From Siminovitchia thermophila (GTDB lineage Bacteria; Bacillota; Bacilli; Bacillales; Bacillaceae_C), in the NCBI RefSeq assembly GCF_016909185.1, contig NZ_JAFBFH010000009.1:62001-126000 (forward strand): a stretch of 64,000 nt of DNA, in the 5' to 3' direction. Positions 45,460 to 54,700 of the stretch are shown here, in pieces. A program made the translations under genes and the position numbers. Within the stretch, counting starts at the first letter, position 1; each line of letters starts with the position of its first letter. Under the pieces are notes generated by a model. It was not told the origin of the DNA, did no database searches, and saw only the letters and a program-made list of their open reading frames with translations.

Positions 45460-46287
45460 TCATTTACGGAAATCGGCAAGAGGAAGAATTTTCAATCTTT
45501 CTTCAAAAATGTTTAACAATGTACGGATAATCGCTTTTTCCTCAGAATCGGTGTAAAGTAAAATTTCATTAGGCGCGATGGAAAGAAGCGGAGCGATCAC
45601 GGCTGAGTCAATATAAACAGGATGATTGAACAATAGGCGGCGATCCACCAGTTTCATGACTTCATCCCTTGTCATGACTTTGGAGTTTTCATCGTAAAAA
45701 CATACAGGGTCCGTTAGTGACAAGTGAACGAGCTTTTTTTTCGGCTCTTGCTTGTGTAAATAGTCTCTGAGCATGCTAACAAACATTTGATAATCCTGCT
45801 CCATTTTATATTCATCAATGGCAACACACAAATATTTCTTCAGCGCATCATAATAATCTTGCAGCCGAAACGTTAACAAAGAATCAAACAAAACGGCATC
45901 ACTTGTTTCAAAAACGGCGATTACAGCTTGTTTAACAATGGAATGCTCATTCATCTTGCCTGTAAATGCCGTCAGTTCTTTTCGTTTCCCCAAACACATC
46001 GCTGTAACAATGTCGATAATTTGTATGCGCTCCTCTTCATTCTCATAAAAAAAGTGAGTGGACAACATCTTATCCAAAAATTCGGCTCTTTTTACATTTA
46101 TAATAAAGTCCGTTAAAGCTTCTGCATAACGATCCGTGTTTTCGTCTCGCGGAAAAAAGAATACATAACGGTTTTGTTGTTTTGTATAGGATAAATGTAC
46201 GCCCGTTTTGGTAAAGAAAGATTGTAACTGACAAGCATCCTCTTCAGTTAAAAAAATGAGTTCCAAGACGGCCCCCTCCTCATTCAA
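45460..46287 (-). CDS. ytxC: Sporulation protein YtxC
   Basis: Protein of 275 residues similar to YtxC, a Bacillus protein whose gene lies between dnaI and thrS and is placed in sporulation by annotation; the biochemical role is not known. It has an N-terminal alpha/beta part (LELIFLTEEDACQLQSFF) and a helical middle (ERIQIIDIVTAMCLGKRKEL), with no catalytic motif I can recognise. The dnaB-dnaI-ytxC-thrS order is kept as in B. subtilis. Confidence 0.85.
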   Translation of the reverse strand: MNEEGAVLELIFLTEEDACQLQSFFTKTGVHLSYTKQQNRYVFFFPRDENTDRYAEALTDFIINVKRAEFLDKMLSTHFFYENEEERIQIIDIVTAMCLGKRKELTAFTGKMNEHSIVKQAVIAVFETSDAVLFDSLLTFRLQDYYDALKKYLCVAIDEYKMEQDYQMFVSMLRDYLHKQEPKKKLVHLSLTDPVCFYDENSKVMTRDEVMKLVDRRLLFNHPVYIDSAVIAPLLSIAPNEILLYTDSEEKAIIRTLLNIFEERLKILPLADFRK

Positions 46288-46839
46288 AAACTTTACTGCA
46301 CTGATATATGTATATGGAGGGCACGTCCACGCTATGCCAATGAATGAAAAAAGCGATGGATTTAACTGGGAATGGCGCCGTTAAAAAGCTGCGGAACGGG
46401 ATTGCGAGATCTTTGTGGGAAAAGTCGCCAGCTTTTCATCGTTTTCGCCAAGTAGCAACTATTCATTTCATTGGGATAACACGATCTGTAACATGGCTTT
46501 GGCTTGCCGTTTTGTTTGTCTGGGCTTTTGTCGGGCTTGATTTTCCTCCAGAAGGAATCATTGGAAATAAGCTTAAACATGGCGCAGTTCGTTTTTTGAC
46601 TTGACTTGCAACCACGTTTAAAGATCGCCATTTGGAACCGTAAAGATCTGGCACATGGAAAATACCTGGAGTTTTCAATTCAAAACGAAGCAGGAGATGT
46701 ATCCTGCGGCCTAACTTTACACTGCGGGCAGCTTGAAAACAGCCTGCATCCTTCACAAAGCATAGTCAGGATACAGGCTGTTTTTTGACAGTACGGTGGA
46801 GGCAGGCTTATTATTTTTGACAGGCCGGTGAATGCAAGC
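46288..46839. other. Gene-free spacer between dnaI and ytxC
   Basis: Several overlapping open frames on both strands have no ribosome site or family likeness. A hairpin at 46736-46786 (AAAACAGCCTG...CAGGCTGTTTTTT) ends the dnaB-dnaI unit. In B. subtilis these genes are close together; here about 550 bases of extra sequence separate them, so an insertion of unknown nature is likely. Confidence 0.6.
46736..46786. terminator. Bidirectional terminator after dnaI
   Basis: Stem AACAGCCTGcATCC/GGATaCAGGCTGTT (one opposed mismatch pair) with T-runs on both sides, TTTTTT on the plus strand and TTTTC on the minus. Confidence 0.8.
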
Positions 46840-47784
46840 TTATTTATGTCTTCGGTTCGGTCCATCAAGTTTGATCGGCTTGGCAAGATATTTTATGCGC
46901 TCCATAATCCGTTTGGCTTTCATCTTCTCTTCTTCACCACGTTGGGTATAAGTTAAGTGGTGTTCAAGACTTTGAAAATCAAAATTAGAAGTAAAAAAGG
47001 TTGGAAGATGTTCGTGCATGCGGTATTGCAAAATAGAGCCGAGAATTTCGTCCCTCGTCCAGCTTGACATCGATTCCGCGCCAATGTCATCAAGCATCAG
47101 GATGTGCGCGTTTTTGGCAAGCTCCAGCTTCTCACTCAATGTTTGATCGCCAAGTGATTGTTTCATTTCCCGGAAAAACTCCGGGACGTAAACGATAAAA
47201 GAGGACACCCCTTTTTCCGCCAATTGATTGGCAATTGCCCCCAACAAATAAGATTTACCGACACCGAAACCTCCATATAAAAACAAACCTTTCATTTTCT
47301 TTTGCGGGTCGAATTCGGCGGCAAATTTTTCCGCATATTCGAAAGCATCAATCCTGCCGGGGCTGTCCAAAGAAAAATCGGCAAAGGAGGCTTGTAATAT
47401 ATCCTTCGGAACATAAAAGCTCTTAATCAATCTTTCTGTTTTTCTTCGCTCGTCATCAATGAGCTTTTTGGCACATGGCCTGTAATGAACCTCGATCGTT
47501 TGGCCATTTATGACGAGAGAAGGTTCATATCCCTCCATCATATTCATACAGTTGGCAAGATCCGGACAATCCGCGCAATTTTTTGTTTGGGATATGTATT
47601 CGTAAAGCTTGATTAAGTTGGTTTCGACCATGGTTCTCGTGACGTGTCCCGCGTTTTCTCTGATAAACGCTTGGACATCGGGATGATGTAGCACTTCCTG
47701 CTTCAAATCTTCAAACCTTCTTTTAAAAGCCTCTCCCCCGGAAAGCCTGCTTAATGTATCATTGATTCGTTCCACCTTTTTCAC
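46840..47784 (-). CDS. dnaI: Primosomal protein DnaI (helicase loader)
   Basis: AAA+ loader that delivers the replicative helicase to DNA with DnaB and DnaD. The 314-residue protein has an N-terminal helicase-binding domain with zinc-binding cysteines (NCADCPDLANC, and a later HYRPCAKK), then Walker A LYGGFGVGKSYLLGAI, Walker B HILMLDDIGAES and a sensor-like FFTSNFDFQSLE. Its start overlaps the end of dnaB by 26 bases. Confidence 0.96.
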   Translation of the reverse strand: MKKVERINDTLSRLSGGEAFKRRFEDLKQEVLHHPDVQAFIRENAGHVTRTMVETNLIKLYEYISQTKNCADCPDLANCMNMMEGYEPSLVINGQTIEVHYRPCAKKLIDDERRKTERLIKSFYVPKDILQASFADFSLDSPGRIDAFEYAEKFAAEFDPQKKMKGLFLYGGFGVGKSYLLGAIANQLAEKGVSSFIVYVPEFFREMKQSLGDQTLSEKLELAKNAHILMLDDIGAESMSSWTRDEILGSILQYRMHEHLPTFFTSNFDFQSLEHHLTYTQRGEEEKMKAKRIMERIKYLAKPIKLDGPNRRHK

Positions 47785-49198
47785 CTCCCTGTTTTTGATA
47801 TTTTTGTTGAATGGCTTTCAATCTGCGGCGACGTTCATCCAGTTTATCGGAACCCTTTGCAGTCTGTGACTGGCTTGTTGGGACTTGTTCTTGATCTTCA
47901 TCCAGAAACCAGTCGGGAAGCATTTCCGTTCGAATTGGTTTTTTCCGTGCTTCCTTCCCGTCTTTTTTGCTGCTTGCCCATGATTGATATTGGCGATGTT
48001 CGCTTTTCGCCAATTCCATCGCCGCTTTGACTGTTTTTATTTTTTTTCGGGCCCAATGGGAAGCGATTTTTTCCATATAATTTTTGGACAGCTTCATATC
48101 TGTTTTTAACATGACATAGTGGATCAGCACATTTATGACTCCAGGGTCAAGCTTCTGGCCAAGCATCACATCTTCTACAGCAGTCAAATCAGACATTGCC
48201 GGCAGTGCGCCCCCCGATAGATCAATTAATAACTGACGGGGTGATGTTGTTTCCAAATAGTAAATCAACTTACTCTCTTTGGTATCTCCTGGCCCTTCGC
48301 TTTCACGCAGATTCGGCGGCTGAACCCGGTTGACCAATTGCGGAAGCATATCTTCATTTTCCATTTGATACCAGTCACGTGCCCATTTTCTCAGTTCATC
48401 GAGATCAATCGTTTCATCTGCTGTCATGCTGGAAAGAATGATTTTTTGCATTTCCACCTCGTTGATCGAGTAAAGGAACGCCAGCTTTTTGATCGTATCT
48501 TTTACAGTCGGCGTCAACAGTTTTCTGGGAACCATAGAAGTTGTTAAACCTGATAATAACAAATCAAAGTCAAAATGATTTCCAGAAATTCGAATCGGCT
48601 CCGCCGTTTTTCGCTGAACAAAGGAAGTGTTCTCTTCAGGTTCGCTCGCCTTTTCACCTTTTCCTGAATGCAATGCTTCAACGCTCATTGAAGTAAACAC
48701 ATCTTGGAATGTGCGGGTAATTTCTTTGTATTCAGCAGATTTTATATTTTTTTCCAAAAATTGGCCTTTCAGTTTCATAAAGTGAGTGTGGCCTATTTTT
48801 TGATAAAGATAGATATTTAACATACCATCTGTAAAAAACTGTTCGGCAGATAACGGGGGCTGAAGTTCATAAATATAGGCTCTTTTTTCATCGGTGCTTT
48901 TTCTGTAAGTTTTTAAAAGTCCGATCCCTTCCAGTTTTAATCTTGCTTCGTAAATTTCTTCCAAGTTGAGTTCCATTAAATTCATCAGTTGATAATGGTT
49001 CCATTCATTTGAAGATAGGCTGTTTTTTTCCACGGCATATGTAAGTGTATTGTATAAATTTGTACTGACTACTCCGATAAGAGGCTGGTATAAAAGTGAA
49101 ATCACTTTCTTATCATATTCATGGAGTACACCGTTCATTGTAACAAAAAGACTATCGACAGGCTGAACTTCATTCCAATATTGCTTCACGCCAAACAC
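47759..49198 (-). CDS. dnaB: Replication initiation and membrane attachment protein DnaB
   Basis: Firmicute DnaB (not the helicase), a DnaD-like primosome protein that helps load the helicase at oriC and attaches it to the membrane. The 479-residue protein has the N-terminal winged helix (PVDSLFVTMNGVLHEYDKKVISLLYQPL), the DDBH1 middle domain and a C-terminal DDBH2 part with YLETTSPRQLLIDLSGGALPAM and MSKNYMEKIASHW-like sequence (KLSKNYMEKIASHWARKKI). It follows nrdR by 7 bases and is translationally close to dnaI. Confidence 0.95.
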   Translation of the reverse strand: MFGVKQYWNEVQPVDSLFVTMNGVLHEYDKKVISLLYQPLIGVVSTNLYNTLTYAVEKNSLSSNEWNHYQLMNLMELNLEEIYEARLKLEGIGLLKTYRKSTDEKRAYIYELQPPLSAEQFFTDGMLNIYLYQKIGHTHFMKLKGQFLEKNIKSAEYKEITRTFQDVFTSMSVEALHSGKGEKASEPEENTSFVQRKTAEPIRISGNHFDFDLLLSGLTTSMVPRKLLTPTVKDTIKKLAFLYSINEVEMQKIILSSMTADETIDLDELRKWARDWYQMENEDMLPQLVNRVQPPNLRESEGPGDTKESKLIYYLETTSPRQLLIDLSGGALPAMSDLTAVEDVMLGQKLDPGVINVLIHYVMLKTDMKLSKNYMEKIASHWARKKIKTVKAAMELAKSEHRQYQSWASSKKDGKEARKKPIRTEMLPDWFLDEDQEQVPTSQSQTAKGSDKLDERRRRLKAIQQKYQKQGGEKGGTNQ

Positions 49199-49205
49199 AC
49201 TTTCA

Positions 49206-49661
49206 CTAATCTTTTTTAATCAATTCTTTTAACTCGTCAAGAAATACATTAATATCTTTAAACTGTCTATATACGGAAGCGAAGCGGACGTATGCCACTT
49301 CATCCACTTTTGCCAACTTGTCCATAACCATTTCTCCGATTATTTCGGATTTCACTTCAGGCTGGCCCAGACGGCGCAGTTCGCTTTCAATGTCATTTGT
49401 AATTTTTTCAAGCTGATCAAGGGTGACAGGGCGTTTTTCACAAGCCCTAATCAAACCGCGTAAAATTTTTTCACGGCTGAATTCTTCACGTATCCCTTCT
49501 TTTTTAATGACGATTAGAGGCATTTCTTCGACTCTTTCAAAGGTGGTGAAGCGGTGGGAACAGCGTTCACATTCCCTTCTTCTTCTGATGGACCTCCATT
49601 CGTCCGCCGGTCTCGAGTCTACGACACGTGTACCATTATGCTTGCATGAAGGACATTTCAT
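49206..49661 (-). CDS. nrdR: Transcriptional repressor NrdR
   Basis: Zinc-ribbon and ATP-cone repressor of ribonucleotide reductase genes. The 151-residue protein begins [19 protein letters not shown], with the second zinc pair [15 protein letters not shown], and the ATP-cone domain [20 protein letters not shown] moved the start from the long frame to the ATG at 49661, which has GGAGC upstream and the normal length. It precedes dnaB-dnaI as in B. subtilis (ytcG). Confidence 0.96.
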   Translation of the reverse strand: MKCPSCKHNGTRVVDSRPADEWRSIRRRRECERCSHRFTTFERVEEMPLIVIKKEGIREEFSREKILRGLIRACEKRPVTLDQLEKITNDIESELRRLGQPEVKSEIIGEMVMDKLAKVDEVAYVRFASVYRQFKDINVFLDELKELIKKD

Positions 49662-49869
49662 CTTCTCAGCTCCGTTCCAGTGTGCTTCTCCCATTATACA
49701 GCAATTGAAGAGGAAAGAAAAAGGAGAAAAACGGGAGGCAGGGGATTGCCTTGAAAAGCTTTTCAGTAAAACAGCATAAAAGGAAAAATGATACATAAAA
49801 TATCTTGTTTATACGGATTGATATGGTACAGTAAATATATATAAATAGGAAATTTGGAGGGGGAGTCCT

Positions 49870-50418
49870 TTGAAAGAAAGCACTAAGGAAGAAATAGTTT
49901 CCTGGATGAAATCACTCGCATTTGCAGTTATTATCACACTTGTTTGCAGACAATTTCTCTTCTCGCCCATCACTGTATTTGGAGAATCCATGTCGCCTTC
50001 CTTTGAGGATCACGACAAGGTAATCATTAGCAAAACCTCCAAAATTCAACGGTTTGATGTGGTTGTTTTTGATGCGCCGGATAACGAAGATGAGCACTAT
50101 ATTAAACGTGTCATTGGACTTCCGGGAGACAGCATTGAAATGAAAAATGACACTCTTTATATCAATGGAAAGCGATTCAAGGAGCCGTATTTAACGGAAA
50201 ATAAAGAAAACAATCCATTTCACAAACTGACCGAGGACTTTTCTTTACAGGAGAAAACTGGAAAAGCCAAGGTTCCGGAACAAATGTTGTTCGTGATGGG
50301 CGATAACCGCTTAAACAGCAAGGATAGCCGTACATTCGGGCTCATTTCTTATGATGCTGTGATTGGCGAAGTAAAATTCCGCATTTATCCATTTGAAGCA
50401 TTTGGGCCATCCAGCTAA
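49870..50418 (+). CDS. Type I signal peptidase
   Basis: Membrane-bound serine-lysine protease that cleaves signal peptides outside the membrane. The 182-residue protein has one N-terminal span (AFAVIITLVCRQFLFS), the catalytic serine in GESMSPSFEDHD (near residue 40), box with DVVVFDAP, the catalytic lysine in HYIKRVIGLPGDSIEM (near residue 80), and MGDNRLNSKDSRTFG. The TTG start at 49870 has GGAGGGGGAG upstream. Bacillus genomes hold several sip genes and I cannot say which one this is. B. subtilis has no such gene here. Confidence 0.93.
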   Translation: MKESTKEEIVSWMKSLAFAVIITLVCRQFLFSPITVFGESMSPSFEDHDKVIISKTSKIQRFDVVVFDAPDNEDEHYIKRVIGLPGDSIEMKNDTLYINGKRFKEPYLTENKENNPFHKLTEDFSLQEKTGKAKVPEQMLFVMGDNRLNSKDSRTFGLISYDAVIGEVKFRIYPFEAFGPSS

Positions 50419-50582
50419 TGACGGTTCATATAGCATCCTGCTATTGAGGTATAAGACGAGAAGGAAAATCGGTAATGAAGAGCAGAGGCTGGCCAATGTT
50501 GCCCGTTATTATCGGAAAGCTATTTACATTGATGAAGCTTTTTCGAACAGGCTTTATATTGGTGGAAGCTTATCGAGTTCCT

Positions 50583-50880
50583 TCGTTGGACGGACACGAT
50601 AAAACAGATGGATGGCCGGGTTTGGGCTTTCTTCCCTTGGACGGCTACGACTAGCCGGGTTTGGGACGCTTTTGCGATTTTTTTCTTAGGTGCGGTTCGC
50701 AGGGGTTTGGTAACCGCTTTTGCGATTTTTCTTGAGGTGCTGTTCGCAGGGGGTTGTGACCGCTTTTGTGATTTCCTGCCTTGGACGGGACGATGAACAA
50801 TAGATGGATGAACTCTTTTACGATTTTCTCTCTTGGATAAGGACGATTAGTCGGGTTTGGTAACCGCTTTTGCGATTTTT
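50583..50880. repeat. Imperfect tandem repeat array, core AACCGCTTTTGCGATTTTTC
   Basis: About four to five units of 50-65 bases share CTTGGACGG-type starts, GGGTTTGG in the middle and the core CGCTTTTGCGATTTTT at the end (for example near 50668, 50714, 50760 and 50866). The array fills the gap between the signal peptidase gene and the gapB terminator. No frame here looks like a protein. The same CTTGGACG word occurs in the array at 60.5 kb. Confidence 0.7.
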
Positions 50881-50930
50881 CACACTTGATGGCAAGGTTG
50901 ACCTTGAAAGAATTTCATGCCGTATTTACT

Positions 50931-50986
50931 AAAAGCACCTTCGGAATGGCGCATGTTATTTTAACATACACGTCCGAAGGTGTTTT
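50931..50986 (-). terminator. Long terminator hairpin after gapB
   Basis: AAAGCACCTTCGGA (50932-50945) pairs with TCCGAAGGTGTTTT (50973-50986), with an inner ATGTTA/TAACAT pairing. It lies 85 bases after the gapB stop on the minus strand. Confidence 0.75.
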
Positions 50987-51070
50987 ATGTTTCTCATTTC
51001 AACAGGTCGGTGCAGATCAAACAGATTTTTCCGCCTGATTGATTTTAAGGGCTTTTTAGAAAACCCTAAA

Positions 51071-52102
51071 TTAACCAGCTTTTACTTCTTTTTTGTTTAG
51101 TAAGGATGCTACATAAGTAACGAGATCCACTACACGACAAGAGTATCCCCACTCATTATCATACCAAGCCAATACTTTGACTTTTTTTCCTTCCATGACA
51201 ATTGTGGAAAGTCCATCAATAATCGCAGAGTGCGGGTTTGTATTAAAATCAATCGAGACGAGTGGTTCTGTTGTAAATTCCAATATACCGTTTAAAGAAC
51301 CATTGGCCGCTTTTTTAAACGCATTGTTGATCTCTTGTACGGTTACTTCGCGTTTTACATCCACAACTAGATCTACAAGCGATACGTTTGGTGTTGGTAC
51401 GCGAAGTGCCATTCCGTGTAACTTCCCTTTTAATTGAGGGAGGACAAGCGACAAAGCTTTTGCAGCCCCGGTTGTTGTGGGAATGATGGATTGAGCGCAT
51501 GCTCGGGCACGGCGCAAGTCTTTATGCGGGTTATCAAGGTTCTTTTGGTCATTTGTATAAGCATGAACAGTTGTCATTAAACCATTCTCGATTCCGAATG
51601 AATCGTCCAGTACTTTTGCAACAGGCGCAAGACAGTTAGTCGTACAGGAAGCATTTGAAATAATGTCATGCTTATCAATGTTTAAGTCGTTTTCGTTTAC
51701 TCCCATCACAATTGTAACATCTTCATTTTTCCCTGGCGCGGTCAAGATGACTTTTTTGGCACCGGCCTCAAGATGCATTGCAGCCTTGTCACGAGCGTTA
51801 AATTTTCCCGTCGCTTCAATGACAATGTCTATATTCAATTCATCCCACGGAAGTTCACGAGGATTGCGGTTATTTAACAATGTAATTTCCTTGCCGTTAA
51901 CTACAAGGGCTTGTTCTTTCGGTTGCACATCAGCCTCGAATTTTCCGTGAGTTGTATCGTATTTAATAAGATGGGCAAGCGTTTCAGGCGGATAACTGGC
52001 ATTGATCGCCACGATATTAAAACGGTCCTCCATGATCGCTTTTCTAAATACCATGCGGCCAATACGGCCAAATCCATTAATCGCAACATTAGCCTTCATC
52101 AT
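51071..52102 (-). CDS. gapB: Glyceraldehyde-3-phosphate dehydrogenase, gluconeogenic (GapB)
   Basis: Converts 1,3-bisphosphoglycerate to glyceraldehyde-3-phosphate in gluconeogenesis, preferring NADP. The 343 residues have the Rossmann start AINGFGRIGRMVFRKAI, the catalytic Cys in SNASCTTNCLAPVAKVLDD, the phosphate-binding TTTGAAKALSLVLPQLKGK and LAWYDNEWGYSCRVVDL. The segment INASYPPETLAHLIKYDTTHG is like B. subtilis GapB rather than GapA, where NDLTD-type sequence selects NAD. Candidate CcpN sites lie upstream. Either of the first two Met may start. Confidence 0.94.
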   Translation of the reverse strand: MMKANVAINGFGRIGRMVFRKAIMEDRFNIVAINASYPPETLAHLIKYDTTHGKFEADVQPKEQALVVNGKEITLLNNRNPRELPWDELNIDIVIEATGKFNARDKAAMHLEAGAKKVILTAPGKNEDVTIVMGVNENDLNIDKHDIISNASCTTNCLAPVAKVLDDSFGIENGLMTTVHAYTNDQKNLDNPHKDLRRARACAQSIIPTTTGAAKALSLVLPQLKGKLHGMALRVPTPNVSLVDLVVDVKREVTVQEINNAFKKAANGSLNGILEFTTEPLVSIDFNTNPHSAIIDGLSTIVMEGKKVKVLAWYDNEWGYSCRVVDLVTYVASLLNKKEVKAG

Positions 52103-52121
52103 TACCGGGAGCCCCCTATAT

Positions 52122-52165
52122 AGTGTTATACTGTAATTTCATATTATCGTAATTAGTATAACATA
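52122..52165 (-). promoter_or_regulatory. Candidate CcpN operator pair upstream of gapB
   Basis: TATGTTATACT (minus strand, 52155-52165) matches the CcpN consensus TRTGHYATAYW fully; AGTGTTATACT (plus strand, 52122-52132) matches in 10 of 11 positions. They lie 20-63 bases before the gapB start. In B. subtilis CcpN represses gapB during glycolysis. Confidence 0.6.
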
Positions 52166-52237
52166 ATTATCATAAAAAGGAACAATAAAATGTGTCTGTT
52201 ATCTTAACCAAAAACAAGAGCGCCCATCCACTCCTGT

Positions 52238-52840
52238 TTAAGGTACCATTTTCCATTTTTTAATGAGGTCTTCGACTTGTCTTTCTGTTTCACTGAGCGA
52301 ACCATTATTATCAATCACAGCATCGGCCATTTCCTTTTTCTGTCTTAATGGCAGTTGCGATGCGATCCGTGCCCGGGCTTCATCTTCCCTGAACGAATTT
52401 CTTTCCATAAGTCTTTGGAGTTGTGTTTCTTCGTCAACGTAAACGACAATCGTTTTATCGACCATATGAAGGAGATTACTTTCAAACAATAACGGAATAT
52501 CCAAAATGATTGTTTTTTTTCCGTTTTGAATGGCCGCTTCCTGCCACTCTTTCATTTTTTCCCGAACAGCGGGATGTACGATGGCATTCAGCTTCTTTCT
52601 TTTTTCCTCATCATTGAATACAATAGTTCCAAGCTTTTCCCTATTGAGTGTCCCGTCATTTTGTATAATGCCCTCGCCAAATTGACTTACCACCTGCTTA
52701 TATGCGGATGCTCCGGGTTCAACAACCTTTCTTGCCGCGAGGTCTGCATCAACTATTGTAAATCCGCGTTGTTCAAGCATTTGGGAAACAGTGCTTTTGC
52801 CGCTTGCGATTCCTCCGGTTAAACCTATGATCAATGCCAT
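52238..52840 (-). CDS. coaE: Dephospho-CoA kinase
   Basis: Last step of coenzyme A synthesis: ATP-dependent phosphorylation of the 3'-OH of dephospho-CoA. The 200-residue protein has the P-loop IGLTGGIASGKSTVSQML, DADLAARKVVEPGA (catalytic Asp), NAIVHPAVREKM and the lid region VYVDEETQLQRLMERN. It follows ytaF by 18 bases, so it is likely co-transcribed with mutM and ytaF. Confidence 0.97.
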   Translation of the reverse strand: MALIIGLTGGIASGKSTVSQMLEQRGFTIVDADLAARKVVEPGASAYKQVVSQFGEGIIQNDGTLNREKLGTIVFNDEEKRKKLNAIVHPAVREKMKEWQEAAIQNGKKTIILDIPLLFESNLLHMVDKTIVVYVDEETQLQRLMERNSFREDEARARIASQLPLRQKKEMADAVIDNNGSLSETERQVEDLIKKWKMVP

Positions 52841-52858
52841 GAAACTAGCCTCTTTCCA

Positions 52859-53488
52859 CTACATTTTTAAAATGCCAATTAGTATGAGTAATAACCCCGG
52901 AAAAAAAGTGATTTTTTGCATTGCTTTCATATGAGAGAATAACTTGCCAAGAGCAAGCCCGGCACTTAAAAAAAGAACACCTGACAAGGCAGCAGCCCCG
53001 GATAAAAGCAAAGGACTAAAACCAAGCATGGCCGCACCGATCCCCACCCCAAAAGCATCAAGAGAAAGGGCGGCACCAAGCATGATCGCTTCCAGTCCGG
53101 TGATCGTGCCCGAACTGTCAAAATCTGCTCGTGTCGGCTTTTTCAAAATGTGAATGACAATGCCGAGCGATTTAATTTCCCAGTTAAATTCAAATTTCTC
53201 ATGCGACCCCGAATGTTCTATTTCTGATCTAAAAAATTGAAATATGATCCAACTGCCGATGATAATCAATATCATGCCGCCAATCCGGCTGGCAGCAAGC
53301 GGCGATAAAAAACTTTGAATGAACTGCCCAAACAACATGGCGATGCCAAGCGAAAGGGCGGTACAAAATGCGATTATCATAATGGATTTAAATGGTATTC
53401 TCATTTTCCTAAGGCCATATGCGAATCCGGTGCCCAATCCATCCAAACTGATTGCAACCGCCAGCAATAAAAGAGAGATGTAGCTCAT
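52859..53488 (-). CDS. ytaF: Sporulation membrane protein YtaF (MntP-like)
   Basis: Membrane protein of 209 residues with six hydrophobic segments arranged as two related halves: SLLLLAVAISLDGLGTGFAYG at the start and AIMLGAALSLDAFGVGIGAA in the middle. The SLDG/SLDA aspartates are typical of the MntP/YtaF fold (LysE superfamily), whose members move manganese. YtaF is annotated as a sporulation membrane protein; its substrate is not established. Between mutM and coaE as in B. subtilis. Confidence 0.9.
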   Translation of the reverse strand: MSYISLLLLAVAISLDGLGTGFAYGLRKMRIPFKSIMIIAFCTALSLGIAMLFGQFIQSFLSPLAASRIGGMILIIIGSWIIFQFFRSEIEHSGSHEKFEFNWEIKSLGIVIHILKKPTRADFDSSGTITGLEAIMLGAALSLDAFGVGIGAAMLGFSPLLLSGAAALSGVLFLSAGLALGKLFSHMKAMQKITFFPGLLLILIGILKM

Positions 53489-53583
53489 CGGCCAGCTCCT
53501 TTCCCTTCAATGTCGGTAAATCAGTATATGAAATGAGCTGGCTGATGGTTAATCACATTTGGGCGTAACACACCTCAAGGCAT

Positions 53584-54414
53584 TTATTCAATTATTTGGC
53601 ATGATGGACAAAAATGGGTTCCTCTTCCCGCAGCTTTGATCTTTTCAAGCAGTGTACCGCAGCTTACACATTCTTGGCCATTTCTTCCATAAACGTGAAG
53701 GCTATTTTGAAATGAGCCGGCCAAGCCTAGAGAATTCATGTACGTATTGACAGAACTCCCTCCGGCTTCTATGGCTTCGTTCAGCGTTTCAATCATTTGG
53801 CTTGTCAGCACCCGCGCTTCTTCTTCCGTTATCGTTTTTGCCCTCCGGCACGGGTGAATGCCGGCTCTGAACAGGACTTCATCCGCATATATGTTCCCGA
53901 GGCCGGCGACGATCGCTTGATCGAGTAGTACCGCCTTGATGATCCGGTCGGTTTTTTTGAGACGATCCATTAAATATTCGGCGGAAAAATCAGCGGAAAA
54001 AGGCTCTGGCCCCAACTTGGAGAGCGGAAGCTGGCCTTGCTCCGTCCCTTTTTTAAACAAATGCATTGTCCCGAACTTGCGGACATCACGGTAACGCAAT
54101 TCCTCTCCATCCGTCAGACAAAACACAACGTGTGTATGCTTATCGGATGGATCACCCTTTTTATGAACGCTGTAATGCCCCTCCATACGTAAATGGGAGA
54201 CAAGCGAATAGTCATCCAATTCAAATACAAGGAACTTTCCTTTTCTATTAAGTCCACGAAACGTCTGCCCGCGCAACGCGTCTTGAAATTGCTCGATTTC
54301 CAGTGGATAATGAATGATTTTGGGCCACCCAATGTGTATATCTTCCACTGTTTTCCCCTTTACCAGCTTTAATAAAGAGCGGCACACATTTTCCACTTCA
54401 GGCAATTCCGGCAT
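53584..54414 (-). CDS. mutM: Formamidopyrimidine-DNA glycosylase (Fpg/MutM)
   Basis: Removes 8-oxoguanine and formamidopyrimidines and cuts abasic sites. The 276-residue protein begins PELPEVENVCRSL, with the catalytic N-terminal Pro2 and Glu3, the helix-two-turn-helix segment with AIVAGLGNIYADEVLF, and the C-terminal zinc finger CVSCGTLLEKIKAAGRGTHF and CPSC. Start at the ATG at 54414 is fixed by Pro2. The gene lies between polA and ytaF, and a repeat-rich gap separates it from polA. Confidence 0.98.
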   Translation of the reverse strand: MPELPEVENVCRSLLKLVKGKTVEDIHIGWPKIIHYPLEIEQFQDALRGQTFRGLNRKGKFLVFELDDYSLVSHLRMEGHYSVHKKGDPSDKHTHVVFCLTDGEELRYRDVRKFGTMHLFKKGTEQGQLPLSKLGPEPFSADFSAEYLMDRLKKTDRIIKAVLLDQAIVAGLGNIYADEVLFRAGIHPCRRAKTITEEEARVLTSQMIETLNEAIEAGGSSVNTYMNSLGLAGSFQNSLHVYGRNGQECVSCGTLLEKIKAAGRGTHFCPSCQIIE

Positions 54415-54457
54415 CGATCCTTCCCCCCGTTGTCTTTCTGGTTCTGTTTTTTTCCCG

Positions 54458-54700
54458 CATTAACTGGCAGTACGACCTCCGCTTCAATTGGTAAAGTGAA
54501 GAGCATCTCCCAGCATGGCTCGAGTGCTTCACAAATAAAACACACGTTGATTGAAGTTTCTCCTTATCCAGCATTAACTGGCAGTACGACTTCCACTTCA
54601 ATTGGTAAAGTGAGGAGCATCTCCCAGCATAGCTCGAGTGGTTTCACAAATAAAACACACGTTGATTGAAGTTTCGCCTTATCCAGCATTAACTGGCAAC
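54458..54700. repeat. Two tandem copies of a 114-base unit plus a partial third
   Basis: CATTAACTGGCAGTACGAC starts at 54458 and 54572, and CATTAACTGGCA again at 54687 (steps 114 and 115). Units share TTCAATTGGTAAAGTGA, GAGCATCTCCCAGCAT, CTCGAGTG and ACAAATAAAACACACGTTGA, and each ends in GAAGTTTCNCCTTATC (54553 and 54668), the dispersed-repeat signature. No coding value seen. Confidence 0.88.

Noticed and set aside
46344-46604. 86-codon frame between ytxC and dnaI
   Set aside because: No ribosome site, and overlapping open frames on the other strand are equally long; probably noncoding.
50583-50880. Possible CRISPR array
   Set aside because: Units are imperfect, spacers are not unique or regular, and no cas genes are near.
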